Positions 35,819 through 46,268 of a DNA stretch of 64,000 nt are shown here, one piece after another. Each line of letters opens with the position of its first letter. The stretch's first letter is position 1. The stretch covers positions 21,831,338-21,895,337 of the forward strand of contig CM039505.1 of assembly GCA_022432975.1 (NCBI GenBank). Direction: 5' to 3'. The DNA is from Begonia masoniana. Lineage: Eukaryota; Streptophyta; Magnoliopsida; Cucurbitales; Begoniaceae. Below the pieces are notes generated by a model. The model was not told where the DNA came from. It was given only the letters and a program-made list of their open reading frames with translations, and ran no database searches. The position numbers and the translations under genes are program-made.

Positions 35819-38800
35819 AGTCCTTCGTGAGATCCACCCACAGCTCAGGAATAAGGGCTGGCAACCGAGAGGACAGCCACAGCAACAACAACAAAGAGGC
35901 GTGACAAGGCCTTTAGAGGGAGGCACTGATCGAGGGAAAGGCAAGCAAGTGCAGGGGGCTTCTCAGATACCTTGGTGCCCTAAATGTCAGAGAAAATATA
36001 GTGGAGAGTGCCGGGTGGGCACTAACAAATGTTATAGATGTGGTGAAGTCGGCCATTTTGTCAAAGATTGGCCAAAGCCGGGCCGAGATCTGTTGGGCGG
36101 AGACCAGAGGAGAGTTATGCCTAGGATCTTTGCATTTATCGAGCCTGGTGATATCGACGATGAGGCTCAGCCCTCGGTGATAGCAGGTATTATATTGATT
36201 ATGGGCGTAGCGGTATTTTCTTTGATAGACATGGGGGCTACCCACTCTTTTATTTCCACTGCTTGCGTGTCTAGACTGAAGCTTGTGGCTGAGTTAGCAG
36301 AATGTGAATATAGTGTGATGCTACCTTCAGGAGAGCGTATGCAGTCAGGTCAAGTTGTCCAGGGCAATATTCTCTCAGTCGGGAACAGTACCCTCTATGC
36401 TCGCCTGATTGTTATGGGCATAGAGATCTACGATCTTATCTTAGGGATGGATTGACTATCACAGCACTTCGCCACCATCGATTGTCGATCCAGGATTGTG
36501 ACATTTCGACCCCCGGGTAAAGCAAAGTTTTCTTATCAGGTGATGAACCGATTGAGTGAGTCGCCTATCTCTTATTCCATGAAGGTCAACGAGCAGTTTA
36601 AAGGTGAGTGCTCTATTTATTTGGCCACGGTACTTGATACTCAGTTGCTCAACGGAGTAAAGCAGAGTGACATTCCTATAGTCAGAGAATTCTCTAAGAT
36701 ATTCCTTGATGATCTTCCCAGATTACCGCCAGACCGAGAGATAGAGTTTATCATTGATGTATATCCGAGCTCCGCTCCAATGTCTAAGAATCCATACAGA
36801 TTGGCGCCTGCTGAATTGAGAGAGTTGAAAACTCAGCTTGAGGAGTTGCTGGATAAGGGTTTCATCCGACCCAGTTTTTCACCTTGGGGTGCGCCCGTTC
36901 TATTCGTCAAGAAGAAAGACGGGACTCTCAGGATGTGCATGGATTACAGGGAGCTGAATAAGCTCACAGTGAAGAATAAGTATCCACTGCCTCGGATAGA
37001 TGATTTGTTTGATCAGCTGCAAGGTGCTCGAATGTTTTCCAGGATTGACCTACGCTCGGGTTACTATCAGTTGAAAGTCCGGAAGGAAGATGTTCAGAAG
37101 ACAGCGTTCCGAACGAGGTACGGGCATTATGAGTTCCTTGTTATGTCTTTTGGACTTACTAATGCCTCTACAGCGTTTATGGATTTGATGAACCGCGTCT
37201 TTAAGGATTATCTAAATAAGTTCGTTGTATTTTTCATCGACGACATTTTGATTTATTCTAAGACGAAGGAGGAGCATGAAGAGCAATTGCAGATTGTTCT
37301 AGGAATTTTATAGCGACACCAGTTATATCCCAAGTTCTCCAAATGCGAGTTTTGGCTGGATAGGGTCAGTTTTCTTGGCCATATTATATCACAGGAAGGG
37401 GTTTCTGTGAATCCGAGAAAATTCAGGTGGTCAGAGATTGGCCAAAGCCTAAGAACGTGCGAGAGGTACGTGGATTCCTCGAGTTGGCTGGTTATTATCG
37501 GAAGTTCATAGAGGAATTTTCGAAGATTGCAGTTCCTCTTTCACGCTTGACTCGGAAGAACGAGAAGTTTATATGGTCGGCTGCTTGTGACAACAGTTTT
37601 ATGGAGTTAAAGCAGAGATTGACCACAGCTCCAGTGTTGACATTGCCTATTGAAGGTGACAAGTTCAGCATATATTGTGATGCATCTGGAGTTGGGCTTG
37701 GATGCGTGCTTATGCAGGAAGGGAAGGTTATCGCGTATGCTTCTCGGCAGTTGAAGCCGTATGAGCAGAACTATCCTACGCATGATCTGGAGTTAGCAGC
37801 AGTGGTCTTCGCACTGAAGATTTGGAGACATTATTTATATGGGCAGCAGTGCGAGATATTTTCTGACCACAAAATTTTGAAGTATTTATTTACGCAAAAG
37901 GAGCTTAATATGCGACAGAGAAGGTAGCTAGAGTTCGTCATAGACTAGATTTTGATATTAAATACCACCTAGGAAAGGCGAACAAGGTCGCTGATGCTTT
38001 GAGCCAAATGCCTACTGCGAGTCAGCCTTCACTTGTAGCGATGTCGGTTATGTTGCGGTCTGAGATCGAGAAGTTTAATGTGGAGATTGTGGCAGAGTTG
38101 TCCAGTATGCTCACCAACATTTCTCTCAGGCCGACTATTATGGATAAGATACGTGAAGCTCAACAGAAAGATATGGAGTGTGAGGAGCTTCGATTGAGCA
38201 TGACATCTGGAGACGTGTCTGAATTCATCTTGTCAGATGACGGTATTCTGAAGTTCAGGCATAGGTGGTACGTGCCTAACGATGAGGAGCTAAAGAAGGA
38301 GATATTGGCCGAGGCACATTCTTCAGCATACTCTGTGCATCTAGGAAGCACTAAAATGTATAGAAACTTAAAGCAACACTTTTGGTGGCCGAACATGAAG
38401 AGAGAGGTCGCCAAGTACGTTGAAACCTGTTTAGTTTGTCAACAGGTAAAGGTAGAACACCAGAGGCCACCCGGAACACTACAGCCACTGCCGATTCCGG
38501 AGCAGAAATGGGAGCAGATCTCCATGGATTTTATTGTGGGGCTCCCGAGGATGACGAAAAGGCATGACGGCATCTGGGTGATTGTGGACCGATTGACAAA
38601 GTCGGCTCACTTCTTATCTGTGAAGATGGCGTCTTCTATGGATCAGCTCGCCGAGCTTTATGTGCAGGAGATTGTTAGATTACACGGAGTGCCAATTTCT
38701 GTTGTCACAGATCGAGATCCGAGATTTACGTCGAAGTTATGGAAGAGTCTGCACAAAGCTATGGGGACTCAGCTAAATTTCAGCACGACATTTCATCCTC

Positions 38801-39564
38801 AGACTGATGGTCAGATAGAGAGGACAAATCAGATTCTTGAGGATATGCTCAGAGCTTGTGTGTTAGAATTTCAGGGATCGTGGAGCAGGTATTTTCCACT
38901 GATCGAGTTCTCTTACAACAACAGCTTCCAGGCTACCATTGGTATGGCTCCGTATGAAGCTTTGTATGGTCGAAAGTGTAGATCTCCACTATATTGGGAT
39001 GAGGTCGGTGAAGCTAGTATTGTTGGTCTTGAGATTCTATAGCAAACGGCAGAGAAGATTGCCGTTATTCGACAACGTATCGAGATAGCTCAGAGTCGAC
39101 AGAAGAGCTATGCTGACACAAGACGGAGAGATCTGGAATTCAAAGAAGGTGATGAGGTTTATTTGAAGGTTTCTCCGTTTAAAGGTGTAATGCGATTCGG
39201 AAGGAAGGACAAGCTAAACCCTCGATATGTGGGGCCCTTTTCTATTTTGAAGAAGATCGGAAAGATGGCGTATCGACTGCAGCTTCCGGCTTCAATGGAA
39301 GGCATCCACGACGTATTTCACGTGTCTATGCTTCGAAAGTGTTTGCGTGATCTATCGCATATTGTGGAGGCAAGAGAGATCGAGGTACAGCCTACCTTGA
39401 TTTATGTGGAGAAGCCCGTACGTATTTTGGAGTCTTCCATCAAAGTATTGCGCAACAAAGAAATCCCGCTAGTTAAAGTCTTATGGCAGAATCACGAGGT
39501 AGAAGAAGCTACTTGGGAGTGACAGCAGGATATGATGGCTAAGTATTCTGAATTGTTTGTATGA
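35819..39564 (+). pseudogene. U: Tekay/Del-like chromovirus gag(3')-pol, broken
   Basis: Gag begins mid-protein at LREIHPQ, homologous to W gag residues ~240 on, with CYRCGEVGHFVKDW (last knuckle Cys is Trp). Protease has DMGATHSF where DSGATHSF is usual. RT has [34 protein letters not shown] and catalytic FIDDILIYS. RNase H includes [15 protein letters not shown]. Integrase has the HHCC finger (HLGSTKMY, CLVCQQ) and intact Asp-Asp-Glu in SMDFIVGLP, TDRDPRF and TDGQIERTNQ. The C-terminus reads LIYVEKPVRILESS to EEATWE, chromodomain-like, which could steer integration to heterochromatin. Breaks are TGA near 36453, TAG near 37311, a frameshift near 37417, and stops near 37925, 39040 and 39520. 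No product is possible as read. Confidence 0.92.
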
Positions 39565-39566
39565 TC

Positions 39567-39604
39567 AAATTTTGAGGACAAAATTTTAAATAAGGTGGAT
39601 GGAA
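39567..39604 (+). promoter_or_regulatory. U polypurine tract with AATTTTGAGGACAAAATT motif
   Basis: AAATTTTGAGGACAAAATTT, an imperfect inverted repeat, is followed by AAGGTGGATGGAA at the LTR. The same arrangement precedes the Z1 and W 3' LTRs. Confidence 0.8.
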
Positions 39605-40584
39605 TGTAACACCCGATTCTTTACGGGATTTTATAAATTAATAATGTAATGGTATTTTTGTAATTTTGTCAATTAGGTCGGTTTCGTGAAAAGAAAGCGT
39701 TATTACGATCCTAATAATTAATAAGGATTTTAAGAAAATTTTGGGAATTTTAGGAGTTTAATGCTAATTTTACGAGAATTACGTTTATCGTAATATAAAG
39801 GATACTCTGGTAAAAATAGTAAACGGGATCCGAATTGCGAACGGACAGTTTTAATGACTAATAATAAATTGGAGCTATTGGTGAAATAAGAGAATTAGGA
39901 GAAACCGAATCGTTAGCTAATTAACGAAACGAAGGACGAAACAAATAGAAAACAAAGGAAGGGCAAAATGGTAAATTGCCAAGTCAATTTTAATAAAATC
40001 ACATTTCTTTTCTTTTCCTTCTTCATTTTCTCTCTGCCCTGCGTGCTTCTCCCTGCGATTCCTCTCCTCTCACGGCGACTCTCTTCCTTCCAACGGCGAT
40101 TCCCCTCCGATCAACCTCCGTTCTTCACGTTTTCTTCATCAATCCTGACCCTAGCTACGATTCTAAGGTTTTAGGAAAGTTTATTTCAATTTTTACGGAG
40201 TTTAAACGATTAAGATTCGTTTAGGGTTTTGTGAAAAATGTGATTTAGGGTTTGAAATCGATAGGTTTACCGTAGTTGTGAATATAACGGACGTATCGAG
40301 CGTATTGGACGAAGGTTGGTCTATCCATTGTGGAATATTAAGGTTTGTTGAAATTTCGAGTTTTGGAAAACTTCGTTAATGGAGGTTTTGAGGTGTCGAG
40401 CGTGAATCGCTAGATAAAAATGCCTCAATGAGTTAAATTAGAGTTTTAGGAAATTTCTTTAGTTAAGAGTTTCATTGGTTTAGATGTTTATTGGTTTAGA
40501 CTCGTTTTAACAACGGATATTGTGAAATTGCCTTAGGTAAACGACGCTCGTGGACGGAGCTAGAAGTTCAACGCGCACGAGGTA
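39605..40584 (+). repeat. U 3' LTR, first part
   Basis: Starts TGTAACACCCG right after the polypurine tract. It is clearly homologous to the Z1 and W LTR starts but diverged. It is split at 40584 by W and continues at 46358, where the Z1 LTR at 27520-27560 reads through the same junction. Confidence 0.9.
40580..40584. repeat. Target-site duplication AGGTA (W, left)
   Basis: Pairs with AGGTA at 46353-46357. Confidence 0.92.
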
Positions 40585-40926
40585 TGTAATATCCGGCTCG
40601 TACGGATTTTGAAAATATTATTATTATATTATATATGACATTTTTGTAAATATGTCAAATCAGGTCCGTTTTACGAAGAGAAAGCATCATGACGATCCTA
40701 ACAATTAATAGGGATTTTAAAGAAATTTAGAGAATTTTCAGAATAATATCGATATATTCCGAGTAAATACGCTTTTCGTAATATAGTTTTAGTAAAAATA
40801 GTAAACGAGGTCCGATTTGCGAACGGACAGTTTTAATAGAACCCAGATAATAAGTTGGATTTATTGGCGAAATAAGAAATTTGAAATGGTCGGAAAAACG
40901 ATAAACGAGGATTAATTAATCGTTAG

Positions 40927-40927
<1 letters not shown>

Positions 40928-40967
<40 letters not shown>
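40928..40967. repeat. (TTA)n microsatellite in W 5' LTR
   Basis: About 13 TTA units. The 3' LTR has fewer (45295-45329). Poly-Asn or poly-Ile frames here are artefacts. Confidence 0.95.
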
Positions 40968-40969
<2 letters not shown>

Positions 40970-41404
40970 AAATAAATAAAAAACAAAAACAACACATTGT
41001 GTTGTTTCTTCACCGCGACCCGAGCACCCGCGACGAACGACGAACGCGAACGGCGAGCGGCATCCTTCCGACGACGACGCGGCTCCGACGACGAGCAGAC
41101 TCCGGCGAGCTGAAGCCAGAGTTCGGCTCGACATTTCCGCGCAAAAACCCGATCGAAAACCGGTGAGTTTATTCCCTGTTCTTGCTCGATTTCTGGCCGG
41201 GATTGGCGAGCTCTGTTGAGCTCCGATCGCCGACCCTTTGTGGCTGTTCTCGGCGTAGTCTTGCCGAGGTTCAAGTCGGCAATGATTGCCGAGCGTTGGT
41301 GTGCCCAATTTGGGCCGAAAACAGGGAATCCCGAATTGGGGATTTCGGGTTTTCGGTGAATAACATCTAAATTTTGGTTAGTTTATGTTAATTAGGTATA
41401 AGAG

Positions 41405-41542
41405 GGCTTCGGCGAGAGTAATTCCAGGTTGGGTGACCTTCCGGGAAGTGCTCTCGCCAAACAAAACCGTGAGGGGAGGATATTGGGTTGCGGCCCAATC
41501 TCCAGAGCGGACAATATCTTGCTGGGAACATGGGTCGTTACA
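41405..41542 (+). repeat. Truncated TRIM/Cassandra-like LTR fragment in W 5' LTR
   Basis: Starts abruptly inside 5S-like sequence (GCTTCGGCGAGAG at 41406) and runs to GGGTCGTTACA, followed by AATGGTATCAGAGCC. It repeats the end of the module at 41823-41991 with few changes. Confidence 0.85.
41406..41458 (+). promoter_or_regulatory. Partial 5S rRNA-derived segment (W 5' LTR)
   Basis: Covers the 3' part of the 5S internal promoter: GCTTCGGCGAGAG, then GGTTGGGTGACCTTCCGGGA, corresponding to the IE and C-box region. The A-box half is truncated. Confidence 0.8.
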
Positions 41543-41544
41543 AA

Positions 41545-41557
41545 TGGTATCAGAGCC
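41545..41557 (+). promoter_or_regulatory. Internal primer-binding site inside W 5' LTR
   Basis: TGGTATCAGAGCC follows the truncated TRIM LTR end inside the W LTR, so the element carries a second, vestigial tRNA-Met primer site. The counterpart in the 3' LTR is 45907-45919. Confidence 0.85.
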
Positions 41558-41614
41558 TGTACCCAACCGGAAATGTGGCCAACGAGGACGTTGGGCCCCC
41601 GAGGGGGGTGTGAT

Positions 41615-41991
41615 TGTGATGACCCAAATATGCACGTATGGATACGATGGCTGCACGAACCGGAACCCGGATGGCGGTACGTCCGCGCGGGCGAACCGGA
41701 AGGTGACAGGTTGTAAAAAGCGGGTCGTCACAATCCCACATCGCTTGGGGAAGTATGTGGAAATGAAACATATGTAAAGAGACCCTTCCAACATAGCAAG
41801 ACGCGTTTTGGAGCACAATTGACAACGGATCCCATAAGAACTCCGAAGTTAAAAGTGCTTCGGCGAGAGCAATTCCAGGTTGGGTGACCTTCCGGGAAGC
41901 TCTCGCCAAACAAAGCCGTGAGGGGAGGATATTGGGCTGCGGCCCAATCCCCAGAGCGGACAATATCTTGCTGGGAAATGGGGTCGTTACA
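41615..41991 (+). repeat. TRIM/Cassandra-like LTR forming the end of W 5' LTR
   Basis: Starts TGTGATGACCC and ends GGGTCGTTACA. The first 117 bases (41615-41731) have inverted ends, TGTGATGACCC and GGGTCGTCACA. Then come ATCCCACATCGCTTGGGG, typical of this TRIM class, and the full 5S-like core. Its terminus serves as the W LTR terminus. Confidence 0.8.
41823..41907 (+). promoter_or_regulatory. 5S rRNA-derived Pol III promoter region (W 5' LTR)
   Basis: The order matches plant 5S rRNA from about residue 30 onward: CGGATCCCAT, AGAACTCCGAAGTTAA (A-box region), GTGCTTCGGCGAGAG (IE), GGTTGGGTGACCTTCCGGGA (C-box) and CTCTCG. The 5S 5' end is absent and several bases differ, so it is not a 5S gene. 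Cassandra elements are known to carry such segments in their LTRs. Whether it binds TFIIIA or recruits Pol III here is inference. Confidence 0.88.
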
Positions 41992-41995
41992 GTTA

Positions 41996-42008
41996 TGGTA
42001 TCAGAGCC
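41996..42008 (+). promoter_or_regulatory. Primer-binding site of W
   Basis: TGGTATCAGAGCC four bases after the chimeric LTR. The sequence downstream (CCCGGGTTTTAAAATCG) matches Z1, so the body is Z-type although the LTR end is TRIM-type. Confidence 0.92.
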
Positions 42009-42155
42009 CCCGGGTTTTAAAATCGATTCTGTAGACTGCTCGACTGCACAGCCACTACGCGGACATCCTTCATCAACTGTAAGTCTGTTTACAACTTTAT
42101 TTGATTTTGTTTCTTAGAGATTATTTGTTTTAAATTTTATAGGAGTTTTATAGAT

Positions 42156-43286
42156 ATGGTTCGAGGAAGGGATCCTAGAGACGACGCGATGGATCGACTT
42201 ACGAAATTGTTGGACCGCCAGTCTCAGCATATGGACCGGCAAGCACAACAAATTACGGACTTGGTGAACCGAGAGAATCAGAGGGCCCAAGACTTGGTAG
42301 TTCCTGGTAATCAGGGTATGCAAAAGTTCCAAAGCCTGCGGCCTCCAGTATTCGACGGTCAATCGTCGGATCCGACACGTGCCGAGGAATGGATCCGGGT
42401 GATGGAAGATATGCTGAGTTATGCAGAGGTCGGCAACGGGAGCAAGGTGGCTTATGCTACCTTTCACTTGGCGATGGATGCCCGTTTCTGGTGGGACTCG
42501 ATCAAGTCGACGACGGATGTATCAGTTATGACTTGGGATCGGTTCAAGTTTCTATTCTTCGATAAGTATTTCAGCCGCACAGTGAGAGTGGCCAAGAGGA
42601 ATGAGTTCACGCAGCTGAAACAAACCGGTTCAGTTGCAGAGTATATCCGGAAGTTTGAGGCCTTGTCGCGATTTGCACCTCGCCTTGTCAGCGATAACGA
42701 GGAGAAGGTACACCAGTTTATGGAGGGCCTTAATTCAGAGATCCGGATGCACGTTGTTGTATCAGGTATTATCGATGTACCATATTCTGACATCACAGCT
42801 AGGGCTTTGGATATTGAGGCCGCCAGAGCTACTTGTGTTAGACCGAGGGAGCCGGCTAAGGGCTTCTTTCGTGAGCTCCATCCTCAGACCCAGAATCAAG
42901 ACTGGCAGCCGAGAGCACAGCAACAGCAACAACAACAAAGAGACGTTAAAAGGCCTCTAGAGGGAGGCAACGATCGAGGGAAAGGCAAGCAGGTACAAGG
43001 TGCTTCTCGGTTACCTCTTTGCCCTAAATGTCAGAGGGAGCACAGGGGACAGTGCAGAGTAGGCATGAATGTGTGCTATTGGTGTGGAGAACCAGGCCAT
43101 TTTGTTAAAGACTGCCCGAATCGAGGTCGAGATCAATCAGGCAGAGATCAACATGGCATGGATCAAAGAAAAGTTGTACCGAGGGTCTTTGCATTCATCG
43201 AGCCTGACAACGCCGACGATGGGGCCCAGCCTTCTACAATTGCAGGTATTATTTTTTTTATTACCTGTACATCGGTATGCATATGA
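42156..43286 (+). CDS. gag: Gag of non-autonomous element W (intact)
   Basis: An uninterrupted 376-residue frame from ATG 42156. The N-terminus MVRGRDPRDDAMDRL is followed by a Gln-rich helical stretch. The gypsy Gag core spans roughly residues 65-215 (RPPVFDGQSSDP, ARFWWDSIKSTTDVSVMTW, FFDKYFSRTVRVAKR, NEFTQLKQTGSVAEYIRKFE). A poly-Gln linker, the Cys-rich CPKCQREHRGQC and one perfect CCHC knuckle CYWCGEPGHFVKDC follow. It ends FAFIEPDNADDGAQPSTIAG plus a short spacer-encoded tail. U continues at the same point into protease. Gag would form particles and bind RNA in the cytoplasm; with no protease it could act only as an uncleaved or trans-processed protein. It is the only intact retrotransposon gene in the window. 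Confidence 0.92.
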   Translation: MVRGRDPRDDAMDRLTKLLDRQSQHMDRQAQQITDLVNRENQRAQDLVVPGNQGMQKFQSLRPPVFDGQSSDPTRAEEWIRVMEDMLSYAEVGNGSKVAYATFHLAMDARFWWDSIKSTTDVSVMTWDRFKFLFFDKYFSRTVRVAKRNEFTQLKQTGSVAEYIRKFEALSRFAPRLVSDNEEKVHQFMEGLNSEIRMHVVVSGIIDVPYSDITARALDIEAARATCVRPREPAKGFFRELHPQTQNQDWQPRAQQQQQQQRDVKRPLEGGNDRGKGKQVQGASRLPLCPKCQREHRGQCRVGMNVCYWCGEPGHFVKDCPNRGRDQSGRDQHGMDQRKVVPRVFAFIEPDNADDGAQPSTIAGIIFFITCTSVCI

Positions 43287-44930
43287 TAGATAAAATATTT
43301 AGAACTGAAATTAGTAAGGAAGAGAATAATAGATGAGTAAGATGAATTACTAGGCAAACCCCGAAGAGAAGACAATAGGACACACATATAACAATAAACG
43401 CCATATAGAAGTATCGTTCTACGTTAGTAGGATTAGTTCGATTTAATCAACGAAGTTTGTGCACTTAAGGTTTAGTAATAATTAGAGTGAATTTATGGCA
43501 GAAATCTTGTGATTCAATTGTGCTTAGAGTTGACAAGGAATTGAGTTAAACAAATGAGTGTAGCGTATGTAGTAAAGGAAAGTCAATTAGTGACTTAGCG
43601 ATAGAACTCATAAAGGTAGTTCAGAGTGAGACAAGATGGTTAAATGATCATCGCTACAATGGGACAAAGATCCTAAGTGGTTAGCGACTTTAGCTTCTGG
43701 TTTGACCCATCGAGACAAGGTATTCTAAGGACATCGTTGTAAAGTGTAGCAACACAAAAAATTAATTGAGAATTTATTAGGAACCGCGAGGTGCCCAAGG
43801 AAGTGTACGGTTTGGATACTGTTGATGGGGAAGTTCTGTGGGCACATTACTAGGGAAATGTACACTCGGGAAACTAGAGTTAAGGCCAACAAAATGATTT
43901 GTGAGGCTAGTTTTGCAACTCTGATGTTTATAAAGAAATTGTTATGACCAATAGGTGAATAAGGTTGGAGTGTAATAGAGATTTAGCGTTAGAATAAATA
44001 ATTTGAGAAGGCTTCGAGAGCGTGAAGTAATTAAGTACGTGTTCGATAGACACAAGATTTAAGGAAGTTAGAAACAAAAGGGACTTAATTCGCGGAATTG
44101 AAGTTGAAAATAAAGGGGAGTTTGGATTGCAACTTGGGTGTTGTTATGAGTCCTTGAACGATGGTCAACGCGATTGATGTCGGAAAGTTGAAGTTATTGC
44201 GAGGATTGAGGATAAGAGACAATCTTTAGTAGAAACAAATTAATAAGTGAGAGAGAGTTTAATGTTTGGGTGGCTAAATGCAAACCAACGCGTGCTCAGG
44301 ACGTCAGGTGACAGGTACACAGTTAGAGGTTATTTGATCAAGACTTAGAGATTTGGTACAATTTGATGCGTAAACTGAAAATGAAGACTATGATTAGGAA
44401 GTTAATGTAGGAACTCGGCTGGTGTGTATCCCGATTATGGGTAGGATTGAAGGAATTCCGTTAAAAATATGTGTTACAGTCCAGAAATTGGAGGAGATTG
44501 AAGGCATTCAATTTGACTGGCGTTAGGAAGCCTAGGTATAGTTCTGACCTAAAGGGACAGCAGAAGAAAGACGTTGATAAAGAATGAATTTTGAAGTTAT
44601 TAATACTAAGAGATTTAATTAGCGAGTGGTTAAGTGAAAGTTGAAAGTTGGTACATTCGCAAGTGTTGAAGTGACAAATATGTTGTCGGGTTAATTAATT
44701 GAGATTTGAGAGTTTGGATTATGCTTAGTACGTGAGAGAGGACGTGTGCGATCAAATCGAAAGTAAGAAATACGAATTTGGGGCCTATGTTGGAGAATAT
44801 AGTAGGATGTTGGTTTAGAACCACGAAAAAGGACCGTAAGTACAGACGATTAACCAAAGTAAAGATGCCACGAGACAGGAGACGTTAATGTCAAGAACTA
44901 TAAGCTGTGGCAAATTTTGTGGACAAAATT
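43287..44930 (+). other. W non-coding post-gag spacer
   Basis: About 1.6 kb without a coding domain. Its start (ATGCATATGATAGATAAAAT through ACACACATATAACAATAAAC) is homologous to the Z1 spacer at 29575. The sense strand is rich in A and G and poor in C, like the other spacers. Confidence 0.85.
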
Positions 44931-44949
44931 CTGAATAAGGAGGGTAGAA
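44915..44949 (+). promoter_or_regulatory. W polypurine tract
   Basis: AAATTTTGTGGACAAAATTC, then AAGGAGGGTAGAA directly before the 3' LTR, as in Z1 and U. Confidence 0.82.
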
Positions 44950-45291
44950 TGTAATATCCGGCTCGTACGGATTTTGAAAATATTACTATTATATTATATA
45001 TGACATTTTTGTAAATATGTCAAATCAGGTCCGTTTTACGAAGAGAAAGCGTCATGACGATCCTAACAATTAATAGGGATTTTAAAGAAATTTAGAGAAT
45101 TTTCAGAATAATATCGATATATTCCGAGTAAATACGCTTTTCGTAATATAGTTTTAGTAAAAATAGTAAACGAGGTCCGATTTGCGAACGGACAGTTTTA
45201 ATAGAACCCAGATAATAAGTTGGATTTATTGGCGAAATAAGAAATTCGAAATGGTCGGAAAAACGATAAACGAGGATTAATTAATCGTTAG

Positions 45292-45331
<40 letters not shown>

Positions 45332-45767
45332 AAATAAATAAAAAACAAAAAACAACACATTGTGTTGTTTCTTCACCGCGACCCGAGCACCCGCGACGAA
45401 CGACGAACGCGAACGGCGAGCGGCATCCTTCCGACGACGACGCGGCTCCGACGACGGCAGACTCCGGCGAGCTGAAGCCAGAGTTCGGCTCGACATTTCC
45501 GCGCAAAAACCCGATCGAAAACCGGTGAGTTTATTCCCTGTTCTTGCTCGATTTCTGGCCGGGATTGGCGAGCTCTGTTGAGCTCCGATCGCCGACCCTT
45601 TGTGGCTGTTCTCGGCGTAGTCTTGCCGAGGTTCAAGTCGGCAATGATTGCCGAGCGTTGGTGTGCCCAATTTGGGCCGAAAACAGGGAATCCCGAATTG
45701 GGGATTTCGGGTTTTCGGTGAATAACATCTAAATTTTGGTTAGTTTATGTTAATTAGGTATAAGAGG

Positions 45768-45820
45768 GCTTCGGCGAGAGTAATTCCAGGTTGGGTGACC
45801 TTCCGGGAAGTGCTCTCGCC
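45768..45820 (+). promoter_or_regulatory. Partial 5S rRNA-derived segment (W 3' LTR)
   Basis: Counterpart of 41406-41458, with the same truncation point inside the 5S promoter region. Confidence 0.8.
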
Positions 45821-46183
45821 AAACAAAACCGTGAGGGGAGGATATTGGGCTGCGGCCCAATCCCCAGAGCGGACAATATCTTGCTGGGAACATGGGTCGT
45901 TACAAATGGTATCAGAGCCTGTACCCAACCGGAAATGTGGCCAACGAGGACGTTGGGCCCCCGAGGGGGGGTGATTGTGATGACCCAAATATGCACGTAT
46001 GGATACGATGGCTGCACGAACCGGAACCCGGATGGCGGTACGTCCGCGCGGGCGAACCGGAAGGTGACGGGTTGTAAAAAGCGGGTCGTCACAATCCCAC
46101 ATCGCTTGGGGAAGTATGTGGAAATGAAACATATGTAAAGAGACCCTTCCAACATAGCAAGACGCGTTTTGGAGCACAATTGA

Positions 46184-46268
46184 CAACGGATCCCATAAGA
46201 ACTCCGAAGTTAAAAGTGCTTCGGCGAGAGCAATTCCAGGTTGGGTGACCTTCCGGGAAGCTCTCGCC
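46184..46268 (+). promoter_or_regulatory. 5S rRNA-derived Pol III promoter region (W 3' LTR)
   Basis: Counterpart of 41823-41907, with A-box, IE and C-box regions in order. A transcript starting here would read out into the flanking U LTR. Confidence 0.88.

Larger units (their letters stand above)
40585..41991 (+). repeat. W 5' LTR (chimeric)
   Basis: Starts TGTAATATCCGGC and ends GGGGTCGTTACA. Up to about 40920 it is homologous to the Z1 LTR. A TTA microsatellite (40928-40967) and a GC-rich unique part follow, then the TRIM-like module from 41405. Confidence 0.93.

Noticed and set aside
40912..41308. Poly-Asn or Ile-rich minus-strand frames in the W LTR
   Set aside because: They read through the TTA microsatellite and recur only because the LTR is duplicated.
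41823..41907. Functional 5S rRNA gene
   Set aside because: The 5' ~30 bases of 5S are missing, several core bases differ, there is no tandem array or proper terminator, and it sits in both LTRs of a transposon.
41378..41963. Several overlapping 95-146 codon frames in the W LTR
   Set aside because: They lie in both strands and several frames of GC-rich TRIM/5S sequence, with no protein homology that I recognise.
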